Positions 35,897-45,545 of a stretch of DNA of 55,594 nucleotides are shown here, piece by piece. The position numbers were made by a program, and so were the translations under genes. The notes beneath the pieces are model-generated. The model made no database searches. It saw only the letters and a program-made list of their open reading frames with translations, and was not told the DNA's origin. Source of the DNA: Bacteroidaceae bacterium (lineage in GTDB: Bacteria > Bacteroidota > Bacteroidia > Bacteroidales > Barnesiellaceae_A); contig JAFXJY010000032.1 in assembly GCA_017531985.1 (NCBI GenBank), positions 1 to 55,594 of the forward strand. The letters run 5' to 3'. Every line of letters starts with the position of its first letter. The first letter of the stretch is position 1.

Positions 35897-35940
35897 AAGA
35901 TGATGTATCTCTCACTGCGAGGGATACATCATCTTTTTTA
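35897..35940 (+). terminator. Terminator of the lysine operon, copy 1 of a duplicated hairpin
   Basis: A 13-bp stem AAGATGATGTATC (35897-35909) / GATACATCATCTT (35923-35935) followed by Ts. Nearly the same sequence recurs at 36793-36834. Confidence 0.9.
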
Positions 35941-36288
35941 TGAAAATAAGTCGACTGAAACACTATAAATGATATAAACTATTGCTATATTTGCAAATAC
36001 ATAAAGCCAAGTGCTTAATGTGTACATATTATTAGTGAAAGTGTTTCGCAAATCCTTGATACGAAATCTGGAAAATTTCTCATGCACAAGGATACGATTA
36101 CACTCGTCACTTGTATCGGTATGAAATGGCTGCACAATATGTGTTCCCCATACTGTACAAGTGTGGGGTAATGTTTATTAGTGCATAGGTATTCCAGAAC
36201 CTCGTATCAGATAAACGAACAGCTCCACACTTTCTGTTTTTATGTTGTAACTGCATGTTGGGAGTTGACGGCAATAAAAGGTGTTTTT
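35941..36288 (+). other. Intergenic region and possible long leader
   Basis: Nearly 350 bp without a confident gene. It holds the promoter box at 35986-35993, a CCCCATACT/AGTGTGGGG hairpin near 36146-36167 and a doubtful 29-codon ORF from about 36082. A leader of about 285 nt for the next gene is implied if the box is used. Confidence 0.4.
35986..35993 (+). promoter_or_regulatory. -7 box upstream of the small secreted protein
   Basis: TATATTTG, exact TAnnTTTG, just downstream of the etfA terminator. No clear -33 partner. Confidence 0.45.
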
Positions 36289-36696
36289 ATGAAAAAGTTT
36301 ATTTTGGCTTGCTTATTTTTAACAGCACTTATAAGCAGCTCATTTGCACAGAGTTATAAGTATTACTCAACAGAATTTGCCTATAAAGTAAAGAATGACT
36401 ATGGTACATGGAGTGAATGGTCTGACTGGGTATCATCTCATTGTTTAATAACAATCAATTTAGATCGTAATGTAATCAACATATACAGCGATGAACCGCA
36501 AGAATATGATATATACGACTGTGACGATAGTTTTATTGATGACAGAGATGGAGGACAATCCTTAACATTAAAATGCGTCGATAGAGATGCATTAAGATGC
36601 CAAATAAGACTGAGGGTACAAACAAATAGTCAATTGCAATTGTACGTTGATTACAATGACGTTATGTTCGTGTATAATATCATACTCAAAGAATAG
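36289..36696 (+). CDS. Small exported protein, unknown
   Basis: A 135-residue protein starting with a clear signal peptide (MKKFILACLFLTALISSSFA). This sets the start at 36289 rather than at an in-frame ATG 36 codons upstream. The mature part is acidic and rich in Tyr, Asp and Arg (IYDCDDSFIDDRDGG), with three cysteines and predicted beta strands. I know no family for it. It stands alone between two near-identical terminators, with A/T-richer codons than the etf genes. Confidence 0.7.
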   Translation: MKKFILACLFLTALISSSFAQSYKYYSTEFAYKVKNDYGTWSEWSDWVSSHCLITINLDRNVINIYSDEPQEYDIYDCDDSFIDDRDGGQSLTLKCVDRDALRCQIRLRVQTNSQLQLYVDYNDVMFVYNIILKE

Positions 36697-36792
36697 CATT
36701 CCTCAAAATAACACCTCACAAAGCATGCTATTCTGTTCGAACTTTAAATAACGCATTTACCCGAAATCAGTATACCACAATCCATAAATAAT

Positions 36793-36834
36793 AGATGATG
36801 TATCTCTCATTGCGAGGGATACATCATATTTTTT
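36793..36834 (+). terminator. Terminator, copy 2 of the duplicated hairpin
   Basis: AGATGATGTATCTCTCA..GAGGGATACATCAT then a T-run. It differs from copy 1 at only about two positions in the core. Ends the small secreted gene; it may also serve the convergent minus-strand operon. Confidence 0.85.
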
Positions 36835-36884
36835 TATGAGTAATACGAAAATAGTAAAAGTCGTTCTTATACTTACTTTAACTA

Positions 36885-37733
36885 TTATTCAGCGACAATT
36901 TTTATACCTTGTGGTGTGATTACAATTTGCTTAGCTTTATATAATGCACCGATGGCTTTCTTAAAGTTTTTCTTGCTGCAACCGAATGCATCGGCAATGA
37001 CTTGGGCATCGGTTTTGTCGCCATAGGGTAGAAATCCGTTGGCTTGTTGCAACTGTTGCATGATACGCTGCGACAACGAACCATCGCCCACTGCTTGCTT
37101 GTAACCTACGGGCTGGAGAGAGATATCGAGTTTGTCATCGTCGCGTACTTTCTTGATATATCCGGTTACGAAGTCGCCGGCTTCGATGGCGGTAAATATT
37201 TCGTTCTTGTATATCATTCCCCAGTGCTTGTTGTCGACTATTACTTTATAGCCCAACTCCGTTTCTTGCACCACAAGCAGTTCTACTTCCTGATTGAGAG
37301 TGTACTGCGGAGGGGTGTTGTCGAGAAACTTGTCGACCTTCGACGATGCTACTATGCGACCGGTCATTTCGTCAAGAAAGGCATATACGAGGTATATACC
37401 GCCTTCACGCATGGTGGCACGTTGCTCGGCAAAGGGTACAAAAAGGTCTTTGGCTGTAATACCCCAGTCGAGAAAAGCTCCCACATGGTTGACCATCTTG
37501 GTTTCGAGAAAGGCAAATTCGCCTACCATAATATAGGGTTCCTCGGTAGTGGCTATAAGGCGGTCTTCGCTATCGTGATAGATAAAAACTTCTATCTCGT
37601 CATCGACATTGGTGTTTTGCGGCACATACTTGCCGGGTAACAATATCTCGCCGGTATCTCCTCCATCGAGATATACTCCGAAATCGACTGCCTTAACAAC
37701 TCGCAGTGTATTGTATTGTCCTACTTGTATCAT
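36885..37733 (-). CDS. CvfB-like S1-domain RNA-binding protein
   Basis: A 282-residue protein of the CvfB family: N-terminal S1-like domains (VVKAVDFGVYLDGGDTGEILLPGKYVP, then NHVGAFLDWGITAKDLFVPFAEQ) and a third S1-type repeat near 140-200. A C-terminal winged-helix (about 220-280) has VIADAFGCSKKNFKKAIGALYKAK. CvfB proteins bind RNA and affect virulence gene expression in Gram-positive bacteria; the role here is unknown. Last gene of a four-gene minus-strand operon, 2 bp after the nitrilase gene. Confidence 0.9.
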   Translation of the reverse strand: MIQVGQYNTLRVVKAVDFGVYLDGGDTGEILLPGKYVPQNTNVDDEIEVFIYHDSEDRLIATTEEPYIMVGEFAFLETKMVNHVGAFLDWGITAKDLFVPFAEQRATMREGGIYLVYAFLDEMTGRIVASSKVDKFLDNTPPQYTLNQEVELLVVQETELGYKVIVDNKHWGMIYKNEIFTAIEAGDFVTGYIKKVRDDDKLDISLQPVGYKQAVGDGSLSQRIMQQLQQANGFLPYGDKTDAQVIADAFGCSKKNFKKAIGALYKAKQIVITPQGIKIVAE

Positions 37734-37735
37734 TG

Positions 37736-38521
37736 CTATTGAATATCTATCGTAAAGGTATCGGCATCACGCCATGTGGGAAACTTGGAGCGGAACGATT
37801 GTAACTTGTCGCCATCAAGTTCTACTATTACCACACCTTGTTGTCCATCGGGAACTTTGTCGATAATCGTACCCTTGAAGTCGATGGCCATGGTATCGCC
37901 TGTGTAAACGAGTTGCATACCATCTTCGCCAACACGATTGACACCGCACACATAGCATGCATTCTCGATGGCTCGTGCCATGAGGAGTGTACGCCATACA
38001 TGACCTCTTACTTGTGGCCATGAGGCTACATATAGGGCAATGTCGTACTCGTTGTTGACGTTGCGGCTCCACACCGGGAAGCGTAGGTCGTAACAGATAA
38101 AGAGGGCTATGTTCCACCCTTTGTATTCAACAATAACCCGGTCATTGCCGGCTGTAAATACTTTGCCTTCATCTCCCATACGGAAGAGGTGACGCTTGTC
38201 GTAGTAGGTGACTTCGCCATCGGGTTTGACAAAAAAGCCTCTATTGTAACATTTACCATTATCTATGGCAATGTAGCTACCCACAAGGGCGATGTCGTAT
38301 TGAGCAGCCCAACGTCGCAAAGTAGAAATTGTTGTCGAATCTCCCTCTTCGGCATATCGGGTAGCCGACATGGCGAATCCTGTGGTAAACATTTCGGGAA
38401 GGACTGCTATGTGTACACTCTTGTCGAGCGATGCAATCGTCTCTTCGCAGGCTGCAAGATTGGCTGCTACGTCTTCCCACACTATATCATTCTGTAATAG
38501 TGCGATATGAAGTTTTTCCAT
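37736..38521 (-). CDS. Nitrilase-family omega-amidase-like hydrolase
   Basis: A 261-residue carbon-nitrogen hydrolase with the Glu-Lys-Cys triad in the expected places: E43 in LPEMFTTGF, the lysine in YYDKRHLF, and the cysteine in ALFICYDLRFPVW. The sequence around the cysteine fits the YafV/omega-amidase group, which hydrolyses alpha-ketoglutaramate or similar repair substrates. Six bp after the acyltransferase gene and 2 bp before the CvfB-like gene. Confidence 0.9.
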   Translation of the reverse strand: MEKLHIALLQNDIVWEDVAANLAACEETIASLDKSVHIAVLPEMFTTGFAMSATRYAEEGDSTTISTLRRWAAQYDIALVGSYIAIDNGKCYNRGFFVKPDGEVTYYDKRHLFRMGDEGKVFTAGNDRVIVEYKGWNIALFICYDLRFPVWSRNVNNEYDIALYVASWPQVRGHVWRTLLMARAIENACYVCGVNRVGEDGMQLVYTGDTMAIDFKGTIIDKVPDGQQGVVIVELDGDKLQSFRSKFPTWRDADTFTIDIQ

Positions 38522-38527
38522 AATTTA

Positions 38528-39085
38528 TTATTCAAGACCTGTTACAAACTTATCTTTATACTTGGCTGCAAATTTCATATAGTATTGCTTGATTGCTATC
38601 ATGTCGGCTTCGACATCGTCTGTGGGGGTGAATGTACGTTCTATTCCCACTTCACGTTTATCATAGTCGAGATAAGCAAGAACAATGGGTACATGGGCTT
38701 GCTGAGCAATACGATAGAATCCGGTTTTCCAGTCGGGGTTGGCCTTGCGTGTGGCTTCGGGTGTGATGGCAATGCTCAGCCGTGGTTGAGAGTTGAACTG
38801 CTCGACAATCTGCTCAACGAGGTCAGTACGACGAGAACGATCGACCGGCACACCCCCCAATGAGCGAAAGAGATGCCCAAGTGGGAAGAAGAACCAATCC
38901 TTTTTCATCAGAAATCCCGCACGTCGCCCCAACGACCAATAGGCGAGCTCGCATATAATAAAATCCCAATTACTTGTGTGAGGTGCAACGCATATCACAC
39001 ATTTGTCGAAGTCGGGCTGCTCGACACGCACAGTCCACCCTGCCCACTTCAACAAAGTATGGGCTATAAAAGCTCCGACACCCAT
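38528..39085 (-). CDS. 1-acyl-sn-glycerol-3-phosphate acyltransferase family protein
   Basis: A 185-residue PlsC-like acyltransferase with the HX4D catalytic motif in APHTSNWDF (residues about 32-40). The acceptor-binding motif is GGVPVDRSR and the third motif is TPEATRKANPDWKTGFYRIA. The usual EGTR reads PEATR, typical of a Bacteroidetes subgroup. It has no long membrane segment. Substrate not predictable; phospholipid or ornithine-lipid acylation are possible. Confidence 0.88.
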   Translation of the reverse strand: MGVGAFIAHTLLKWAGWTVRVEQPDFDKCVICVAPHTSNWDFIICELAYWSLGRRAGFLMKKDWFFFPLGHLFRSLGGVPVDRSRRTDLVEQIVEQFNSQPRLSIAITPEATRKANPDWKTGFYRIAQQAHVPIVLAYLDYDKREVGIERTFTPTDDVEADMIAIKQYYMKFAAKYKDKFVTGLE

Positions 39086-39087
39086 AA

Positions 39088-39372
39088 TTATTCGTTGGTC
39101 AACGCTGCAAATTCGGATATTATATTATCCACTTGCTCGTTGAAGTCGCTAACCAGTTTCTTATAATAGGCTTTTACCATCTTAGGTTCTTTACCACCGT
39201 TGGCACCTACACGAGCGAGATAATCTTTGCGGAGGTCTATTACTTTATATAGAATTTCAGCTGCTTTGTCGCGGTCGACACCGGGGATAAAAGCACTTGT
39301 CAGTACATATTCGAATGTAAGAGCATCTGCTATTGCATTAATCTCTTTTTTGAGGTCTCTTTTACTTGCCAT
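39088..39372 (-). CDS. Small helical cytoplasmic protein, unknown
   Basis: A 94-residue protein, starting MASKRDLKKEINAIADALTF. The start at 39372 is preferred over an in-frame ATG 13 codons upstream because the promoter -7 box lies at 39401-39408. It is predicted all-helical, charged and without signal peptide. Members of this small conserved Bacteroidetes group have no assigned function that I know. It leads the four-gene operon and ends 2 bp before the acyltransferase. Confidence 0.75.
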   Translation of the reverse strand: MASKRDLKKEINAIADALTFEYVLTSAFIPGVDRDKAAEILYKVIDLRKDYLARVGANGGKEPKMVKAYYKKLVSDFNEQVDNIISEFAALTNE

Positions 39373-39400
39373 ATCAATGTATTTTTTAGAATTAAACATA

Positions 39401-39431
39401 CAAATATACAACTTTTTTCGATAATAATCAA
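39401..39431 (-). promoter_or_regulatory. Promoter of the 94-aa/acyltransferase/amidase/CvfB operon
   Basis: On the minus strand TTG (39429-39431), 20 bp, TATATTTG (39401-39408): a full Bacteroidetes promoter. Confidence 0.75.
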
Positions 39432-39677
39432 CCGAAATTACAATTTTATTGTATCTCTACTATCCATTGCAAACGCAAACGATTTACTATTTACAACACT
39501 CGGGATGAAAAACATCATTTCGAGTATTGTCGCTTTTTTTAATTATCGGCATTATTCGAGCCTCATTATGCCACAAGTTACAGGCACAAATCATCTATTT
39601 GCCAGTGCGGCAACGATTGCACAATATCGAGCATAAAAAACATAACCAAATATCATGGATAAAACAGAAAATTGTTG

Positions 39678-39685
39678 TATTTTTG
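39678..39685 (+). promoter_or_regulatory. -7 box of the glycogen synthase gene
   Basis: TATTTTTG fits TAnnTTTG and lies 36 bp before the glycogen synthase ATG. It supports the start at 39722 rather than upstream in-frame ATGs. Confidence 0.5.
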
Positions 39686-39721
39686 CATCTTAATTGTAAA
39701 ATACGGATTATATCAAACTAT

Positions 39722-41380
39722 ATGACAAGTAGTGAAAATAGACCCGATTATATATTTGAAGTAAGTTGGGAAGTGTGTAACCTCATAGGAGGTATCTACA
39801 CAGTCCTTTCAACCAAAGCTAAGACACTTCAAAAGAGTTACAAAGACAAGGTAATTTTCATAGGTCCCGATGTATGGCAAGAGCAACCATCGCCATTCTT
39901 CATTGAAGATAACAAGGTAATAAAAGGTTGGCTTGAACAAGCACAGCTCCCCTACGGGCTGAAAGTGCGTACTGGAAGATGGGATATTCCCGGAAAACCC
40001 ATTGTGATATTGGTTGACTTCCAACCATTATATGCTCACAAGAATGAACTATATAAATTAATGTGGGATTTATATGGTGTAGACTCTATGCCGGCTTATG
40101 GCGATTACGATGAAGCATCGGCCTTTGCTTGGGCATCGGCACTCGTTATCGAGAACTACTATTTGTACATCAACGGCAAGGAGAAGAACGTCGTTGCCCA
40201 CTTCGACGAATGGACAACATCGATGGGATTACTCTATTTACGTCATTTTATGCCCTCGATAGCCACTGTATTCACCACGCATGCCACCTCGATGGGACGC
40301 TCTATTGCTGGCAATAACAAGCCTTTGTACGACTATTTGAGCGGATATAATGGCGACCAGATGGCACAAGAACTCAATATGGTATCGAAACACTCGGTTG
40401 AGAAGCGTGCAGCCATCTATGCCGACTGTTTTACTACCGTCAGCGACATAACTGCTCGTGAGTGCGAGCAACTACTGGAACGCCGTCCCGACGTAGTGAC
40501 CCCCAACGGATTTGAACGTAACTTTGTTCCTGCCAAGAAAGAGCTGACCGAAAAACGCCAAGTGGCACGCAAGCGTCTGCTCGACATCGCACACAATCTG
40601 ATAGGTTATCGCCCATCGGACGATGCTTTCCTCATAGCAACATCAGGTCGCTACGAATATCGCAATAAAGGTATCGATATGTACATCGATGCCATAGGTC
40701 GCATAGCTCAACGTCGCGACTTACAACGCGAAATCATTGCTTTCGTACTGACTCCCGGATGGACTGATAGTCCGCGTGCCGACTTATTGAAACGTCTGCA
40801 ATCGGACAAAGAATATAATACACCGCTTCCCGACCCCATCGTTACGCATGATATTCACAACTACGATTGCGACAATATAATCAACCAAATACATTGGTTG
40901 GGGCTAAACAATCACCCCGATAGTCTTGTCAAGATTATATTCATCCCATCGTACCTTACCGGCAATGATGGATTGTTGAACATGTCCTACTACGATGTGT
41001 TGGTGGGAATGGACGCAACCGCTTTCCCCAGCTATTACGAGCCTTGGGGTTATACACCACTTGAAAGTGTAGCCTTCGGCATACCTACGGTAACAACACA
41101 ATTGTCAGGTTTCGGTCAATGGGTAATGAGCCACGAAGCCGGCAGCTTGCAAGATACCGGCGTACAAGTGTTGCGTCGCTATGATGGCAACTTTGTGGGT
41201 GTGTCTCAACAACTTGCCGACACGATAGTAGAACTGAGCAAAATGGATAAAAAGTGCAAATCCGGCATCGATCGTGCCGCATCGCGACTGGCAGCCGAGG
41301 CCGAATGGAAAAACTTTATCGTATATTACGAACAAGCATATAGCATAGCACTACAACGCATGCAGGAAAGAAAACAATAA
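39722..41380 (+). CDS. Glycogen synthase, GT3 (eukaryotic-like) family
   Basis: Transfers glucose from a sugar nucleotide (UDP- or ADP-glucose) to the growing alpha-1,4-glucan. The 552-residue protein begins MTSSENRPDYIFEVSWEVCN and has EVSWEVCNLIGGIYTVLSTKA, a GT3 hallmark. The donor-site loop is SYYEPWGYTPLESVAFGIPT near the C-terminus, with the catalytic glutamates in YEPWGYTPLE. GT3 synthases are usual in Bacteroidetes in place of bacterial GlgA. The phosphorylase gene follows after 24 bp, making a synthesis/degradation pair. Confidence 0.93.
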   Translation: MTSSENRPDYIFEVSWEVCNLIGGIYTVLSTKAKTLQKSYKDKVIFIGPDVWQEQPSPFFIEDNKVIKGWLEQAQLPYGLKVRTGRWDIPGKPIVILVDFQPLYAHKNELYKLMWDLYGVDSMPAYGDYDEASAFAWASALVIENYYLYINGKEKNVVAHFDEWTTSMGLLYLRHFMPSIATVFTTHATSMGRSIAGNNKPLYDYLSGYNGDQMAQELNMVSKHSVEKRAAIYADCFTTVSDITARECEQLLERRPDVVTPNGFERNFVPAKKELTEKRQVARKRLLDIAHNLIGYRPSDDAFLIATSGRYEYRNKGIDMYIDAIGRIAQRRDLQREIIAFVLTPGWTDSPRADLLKRLQSDKEYNTPLPDPIVTHDIHNYDCDNIINQIHWLGLNNHPDSLVKIIFIPSYLTGNDGLLNMSYYDVLVGMDATAFPSYYEPWGYTPLESVAFGIPTVTTQLSGFGQWVMSHEAGSLQDTGVQVLRRYDGNFVGVSQQLADTIVELSKMDKKCKSGIDRAASRLAAEAEWKNFIVYYEQAYSIALQRMQERKQ

Positions 41381-41404
41381 TACAAATAATAAACTTAAAC
41401 AACT

Positions 41405-43969
41405 ATGACAGTAAAAGCAAGTAATACCAATGCCCCCGTGTGGCGTGATGTTACAGTAAAAGCAAGTCTTCCCGCCGAGTTGACCAATCTCGACACACTA
41501 GCTCGCAACTTGTGGTGGGTGTGGAACACATCGGCCAAGCATTTGTTCCGCGACCTTGATAATGAGTTGTGGCATTCAACCAACGAAAATCCTGTGCTGA
41601 TGCTTCAAAGCATGAGCTATGAAAAAATTGAATCGATACTTGCCGACAAGTCAATGATGCGTCGCATAGCCGATGTTTATGATGAGTTTCAAGCCTACAT
41701 GAATGTCGAAAAACGCACCGATGTACCTTCGGTATCATACTTCTCAATGGAATATGGTCTCACAGCTGCCTTGAAGATATATTCGGGTGGTCTCGGTGTA
41801 TTGGCCGGAGACTATTTGAAAGAAGCCAGCGACAGTCGTGTGAACATGACCGGTGTAGGTTTCTTGTATCGCTATGGTTACTTCTCGCAAACACTCTCGA
41901 TGGATGGTCAACAGATCGCCAACTATGAGGCTCAAAAGTTCAATCAACTTCCTTTGGAGCAAGTATGCGAGGCCGATGGTCGTCCTATGATACTGGAAGT
42001 ACCCTTCCCCGGACGCACCATTTACTCACATGTGTGGCGTGTTAACGTAGGTCGTATTTCACTCTATCTGATGGATACCGACTTGGACTTGAATAGTGAG
42101 TTTGACCGTCCTATTACTTACCAATTGTATGGTGGCGACTGGGAAAACCGCATGAAACAAGAATACATGTTGGGTATAGGTGGTGTACTGATGTTACATA
42201 AATTAGGCATCGAAAGCCAAGTATATCACTGCAACGAAGGTCACGCAGCATTGTTGAACGTACAACGTCTGGTTGACTATGTAAGTAAAGGTTTGAACTT
42301 TGCCGAGGCTCTTGAAGTGGTGCGTGCATCATCACTCTACACAGTACACACTCCCGTACCGGCCGGTCACGACTACTTTGACGAGTCGCTCTTCGGCAAG
42401 TATATGGGCGACTACCCTGCCAAACTCGGTATCACATGGAACGAATTTATCAACATGGGTCGAGAGAACCCCGATAGCGGTGAAAAATTCTCTATGAGTG
42501 TATTTGCTTGCAACACTTGCCAAGAGGTAAATGGAGTGAGCTGGTTGCACGGAAAAGTATCTCAGAAAATGTTCCAACCCATCTGGAAAGGTTATGCTCC
42601 CGACGAACTTCATGTAAGCTATGTTACCAACGGTGTACACATGCCCACATGGGCTGCTTCGGAATGGAAGGCTTTCTATAACGAAAAGTTGGGCAAAGAA
42701 TACATGGAAGACCAATCGAACTGCGATATATGGAGTCGCATCTATGAGGTTGATGACCAAGAGATATGGAACATGCGTCAGACATTGAAGAACAAGTTCA
42801 TCAACTTTGTCAAGGACGACTTCCGCGAAACATGGCTCAAGAACCAAGGCGATCCCTCACGCATCGTATCGGTATTGGAACGTATCAACCCCAATGCTCT
42901 ACTTATAGGATTCGCACGCCGTTTTGCCACCTACAAGCGAGCTCACTTGTTGTTTACCGACCTCGAACGTCTCTCGAAGATTGTAAACAACCCCGACCGC
43001 CCCGTACAATTTATCTTTGCCGGTAAAGCTCACCCTGCCGATGGAGCCGGACAAGGTCTTATCAAGCGTATTGTCGAAATTTCTCGCATGCCCGAATTTT
43101 TGGGTAAGATTATCTTCCTCGAAAACTACGACATGAAGATTTCAAAACGCCTCATTTCGGGTGTCGACATTTGGATGAATACACCCACACGCCCCCTCGA
43201 AGCATCAGGTACATCGGGCGAAAAGGCCGAAATGAATGGTGTACTCAACTTCTCGGTACTCGATGGATGGTGGTATGAGGGCTATCGCGAAGGTGCCGGT
43301 TGGGCATTGACCTCGAAACGTACTTTCCAAGATCAGTCACAACAAGACAAACTTGATGCTGCGACTATCTACTCAATGTTCGAAAACGAGATTATCCCAT
43401 TGTATTTTGCCAAGAACAGCAGGGGTTACTCACCCGAGTGGATACAATACATCAAGAAATCTATTGCCGAGATAGCTCCCGTCTACACAATGAAACGTCA
43501 GCTCGACGACTACATCGACCGCTTCTATCGTAAGGAAGGCGAACGTTCGGCTATCCTACAAGCCAACGACTATGCCAAGGCTCGTGAGATAGCAGCATGG
43601 AAAGCCGGTGTAGCTGCCAAGTGGGATGAGATAGAAATATGCGAAGTAAAAGTACCCGATACCATGTTGTATACACCCCAAGCCGGTGAGAGCTACCCCA
43701 TAGAGGTAACCATCGACAACAAAGGATTGGGTAACTGTATAGGTGTAGAGTTGGTAGCCATACCTGCCGACGGCAGCTCCAACAGCAACGAGATGAAGCT
43801 TCACAGCGTACAAGAACTCGAAGTTGCTAAGATTGAGGGAACTCGCATCACTTATCGCATAATCAACACCATCGATAAGGCCGGTGCATTCCGCTTCTCA
43901 TTCCGCATGTTCCCCAAACATGCCGACCTGCCCCACCGTCAGGACTTTGCCTATGTACGTTGGTTCTAA
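41405..43969 (+). CDS. glgP: Alpha-glucan (glycogen) phosphorylase
   Basis: Phosphorolysis of storage glucan to glucose 1-phosphate. The 854-residue GT35 protein has the N-terminal DUF3417 region ([20 protein letters not shown]), the catalytic core with [18 protein letters not shown] and [10 protein letters not shown], and the PLP site [14 protein letters not shown], whose lysine binds the cofactor. The C-terminal 120 residues form an extra beta-rich domain. This is the short-type bacterial phosphorylase common beside GT3 synthase in Bacteroidetes. A terminator follows. Confidence 0.94.
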   Translation: MTVKASNTNAPVWRDVTVKASLPAELTNLDTLARNLWWVWNTSAKHLFRDLDNELWHSTNENPVLMLQSMSYEKIESILADKSMMRRIADVYDEFQAYMNVEKRTDVPSVSYFSMEYGLTAALKIYSGGLGVLAGDYLKEASDSRVNMTGVGFLYRYGYFSQTLSMDGQQIANYEAQKFNQLPLEQVCEADGRPMILEVPFPGRTIYSHVWRVNVGRISLYLMDTDLDLNSEFDRPITYQLYGGDWENRMKQEYMLGIGGVLMLHKLGIESQVYHCNEGHAALLNVQRLVDYVSKGLNFAEALEVVRASSLYTVHTPVPAGHDYFDESLFGKYMGDYPAKLGITWNEFINMGRENPDSGEKFSMSVFACNTCQEVNGVSWLHGKVSQKMFQPIWKGYAPDELHVSYVTNGVHMPTWAASEWKAFYNEKLGKEYMEDQSNCDIWSRIYEVDDQEIWNMRQTLKNKFINFVKDDFRETWLKNQGDPSRIVSVLERINPNALLIGFARRFATYKRAHLLFTDLERLSKIVNNPDRPVQFIFAGKAHPADGAGQGLIKRIVEISRMPEFLGKIIFLENYDMKISKRLISGVDIWMNTPTRPLEASGTSGEKAEMNGVLNFSVLDGWWYEGYREGAGWALTSKRTFQDQSQQDKLDAATIYSMFENEIIPLYFAKNSRGYSPEWIQYIKKSIAEIAPVYTMKRQLDDYIDRFYRKEGERSAILQANDYAKAREIAAWKAGVAAKWDEIEICEVKVPDTMLYTPQAGESYPIEVTIDNKGLGNCIGVELVAIPADGSSNSNEMKLHSVQELEVAKIEGTRITYRIINTIDKAGAFRFSFRMFPKHADLPHRQDFAYVRWF

Positions 43970-44036
43970 GATTATCACTAACAGGTTTTCTACGAGCTTA
44001 CGTTACAAATAGCTACCGACTGAAAACCTACCACAT

Positions 44037-44076
44037 AGCGAGTGTGCCAATATTAATGTCGGCACACTCGCTGTTT
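44037..44076 (+). terminator. Terminator after glgP
   Basis: A 12-bp stem AGCGAGTGTGCC (44037-44048) / GGCACACTCGCT (44061-44072), followed by GTTTT. Confidence 0.85.
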
Positions 44077-44119
44077 TATAGGAACGGCTATGCCGCATAA
44101 AATTTACTCTTACTCACGC

Positions 44120-44149
44120 TTGCCAAGTCGAAAATATTGTATAACTTTA
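44120..44149 (+). promoter_or_regulatory. Promoter of the YegP-like gene
   Basis: TTG (44120-44122), 19 bp, TAACTTTA (44142-44149), one mismatch to TAnnTTTG; 37 bp before the ATG. Confidence 0.5.
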
Positions 44150-44186
44150 CACTGATAATTTTTTTTAATACTTAATTCTATAACTT

Positions 44187-44519
44187 ATGGGAAAATTTGT
44201 AATTACAACTCGCAAAAATGGCGAGTTTCAGTTTAACCTAAAAGCGACCAACGGACAGGTTATCCTATCGAGCGAAGGATACACCACCTTGGCTGCTTGC
44301 AAGAATGGCATTGAGTCGGTAAAGCGGAATGCTCCCGAAGATGCACGTTACGAACGTAAAGAGTCGGCCAACGGAAAGTTCTACTTCAACCTGAAAGCAA
44401 CCAATGGACAAGTAATTGGAAGCAGCCAGATGTATCAAAGCGAAGACTCACGCGACAACGGCATTGAATCGGTAAAACGCAATGCTCCTGATGCTGAGGT
44501 TGTTGAAGAACAAGAATAA
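44187..44519 (+). CDS. YegP/DUF1508 family protein, two tandem repeats
   Basis: A 110-residue protein made of two YegP (DUF1508, UPF0339) modules. GKFVITTRKNGEFQFNLKAT..NGIESVKRNAPEDA is followed by a second copy (SANGKFYFNLKATNGQVIGSS..NGIESVKRNAPDA), then an acidic tail. The family is small and cytoplasmic, with no firm function. Monocistronic with its own promoter and terminator. Confidence 0.92.
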   Translation: MGKFVITTRKNGEFQFNLKATNGQVILSSEGYTTLAACKNGIESVKRNAPEDARYERKESANGKFYFNLKATNGQVIGSSQMYQSEDSRDNGIESVKRNAPDAEVVEEQE

Positions 44520-44545
44520 AGAAAACAAAGAAAATGGTTAAGGTT

Positions 44546-44576
44546 AAGCACACTGTGGTAGGTGTGCTTTTTTTTA
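44546..44576 (+). terminator. Terminator after the YegP-like gene
   Basis: AAGCACAC (44546-44553) pairs with GTGTGCTT (44562-44569), followed by eight or more Ts. Confidence 0.9.
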
Positions 44577-44590
44577 TTCTCGCCACAGCA

Positions 44591-44629
44591 TAAAAATAAC
44601 TTGCCACTCACAATGAATGACAAGTTATT
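44591..44629 (-). terminator. Terminator of fabD
   Basis: On the minus strand an AATAACTTG/CAAGTTATT stem (arms 44621-44629 and 44595-44603) is followed by TTTTTA. It lies 32 bp after the fabD stop. Confidence 0.75.
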
Positions 44630-44660
44630 AATTCGTGTATTATGTCGGATAAGCTATTGC

Positions 44661-45545
44661 TTACTGTCGACCTGAAACGGTTACTGTATTATTAATCTTG
44701 CGTATCATGCCTTGCAAGGCTGTACCGGGTCCTACCTCGGTAAACTCAGCAGCACCATCAGCAATCATATTGTCGATAGAATAACTCCAACGCACCGAAG
44801 ATGTGAGCTGTGCAATAAGATTTTGTTTTATCTCCTCAGGAGCAGTGTGGGGAAGTGCATCGACATTCTGATAGACAGGACAACGCGGTGTCATGAAAGG
44901 TGTGGCATCGATGGCCTCGGCAAGCTCGGCACGAGCAGGCTCCATAAGCGGAGAGTGAAAAGCTCCACCCACTTTGAGGGGCAAAGCACGCTTGGCACCG
45001 GCTTCTTTGAGTCGTACACATGCAGCATTAACGGCATCGATACTACCCGAAATGACTAATTGTCCGGGGTTGTTATAGTTGGCAGGGACAACGCAACCTT
45101 CTGTAATGTCGGCACATATATTTTCTATCACATCGTCGGCAAGACCTATAACGGCAGCCATTGTAGAAGGCTGGTTGTCGCAAGCCTTCTGCATAGCCAC
45201 GGCACGAGCCGATACTAATCGCAATCCATCTTCAAAGGTGATGGCTCCGGCTGCTACGAGAGCCGATAGCTCGCCCAGTGAATGACCGGCCACCATGTCG
45301 GGACAGAACTCCTCACCCATCGTTGCGGATAGGATAACCGAGTGAAGAAATACTGCCGGCTGCGTAACGCGAGTCTGACGAAGTTCCTCATCAGTACCTT
45401 CAAACATGATATCTGTTATGCGAAAACCTAAAATCTCGTTGGCCTTCTCAAACATCTCCTTGGCGATAGGATAATTTTCGTAGAGATTCTTACCCATACC
45501 CACAAATTGAGAGCCTTGACCGGGAAATACAAATGCTTTTTTCAT
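44661..45545 (-). CDS. fabD: Malonyl-CoA:ACP transacylase
   Basis: Loads malonyl groups on acyl carrier protein for fatty acid synthesis. The 294-residue protein starts KKAFVFPGQGSQFVGMGKN. It has the nucleophile elbow GHSLG with S89, the catalytic His in GGAFHSPLMEPAR and the QTRVTQPAVF block. Normal length. Its ATG overlaps the stop of a 48-codon upstream ORF (ATGA), suggesting coupled translation if that ORF is real. fabH, acpP and other fab genes are absent nearby. Confidence 0.95.
   Translation of the reverse strand: MKKAFVFPGQGSQFVGMGKNLYENYPIAKEMFEKANEILGFRITDIMFEGTDEELRQTRVTQPAVFLHSVILSATMGEEFCPDMVAGHSLGELSALVAAGAITFEDGLRLVSARAVAMQKACDNQPSTMAAVIGLADDVIENICADITEGCVVPANYNNPGQLVISGSIDAVNAACVRLKEAGAKRALPLKVGGAFHSPLMEPARAELAEAIDATPFMTPRCPVYQNVDALPHTAPEEIKQNLIAQLTSSVRWSYSIDNMIADGAAEFTEVGPGTALQGMIRKINNTVTVSGRQ

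Noticed and set aside
35938..36135. 65-codon minus-strand frame beside the etfA terminator
   Set aside because: No homologous pattern, no promoter and no neighbours on that strand; it overlaps the promoter box at 35986-35993.
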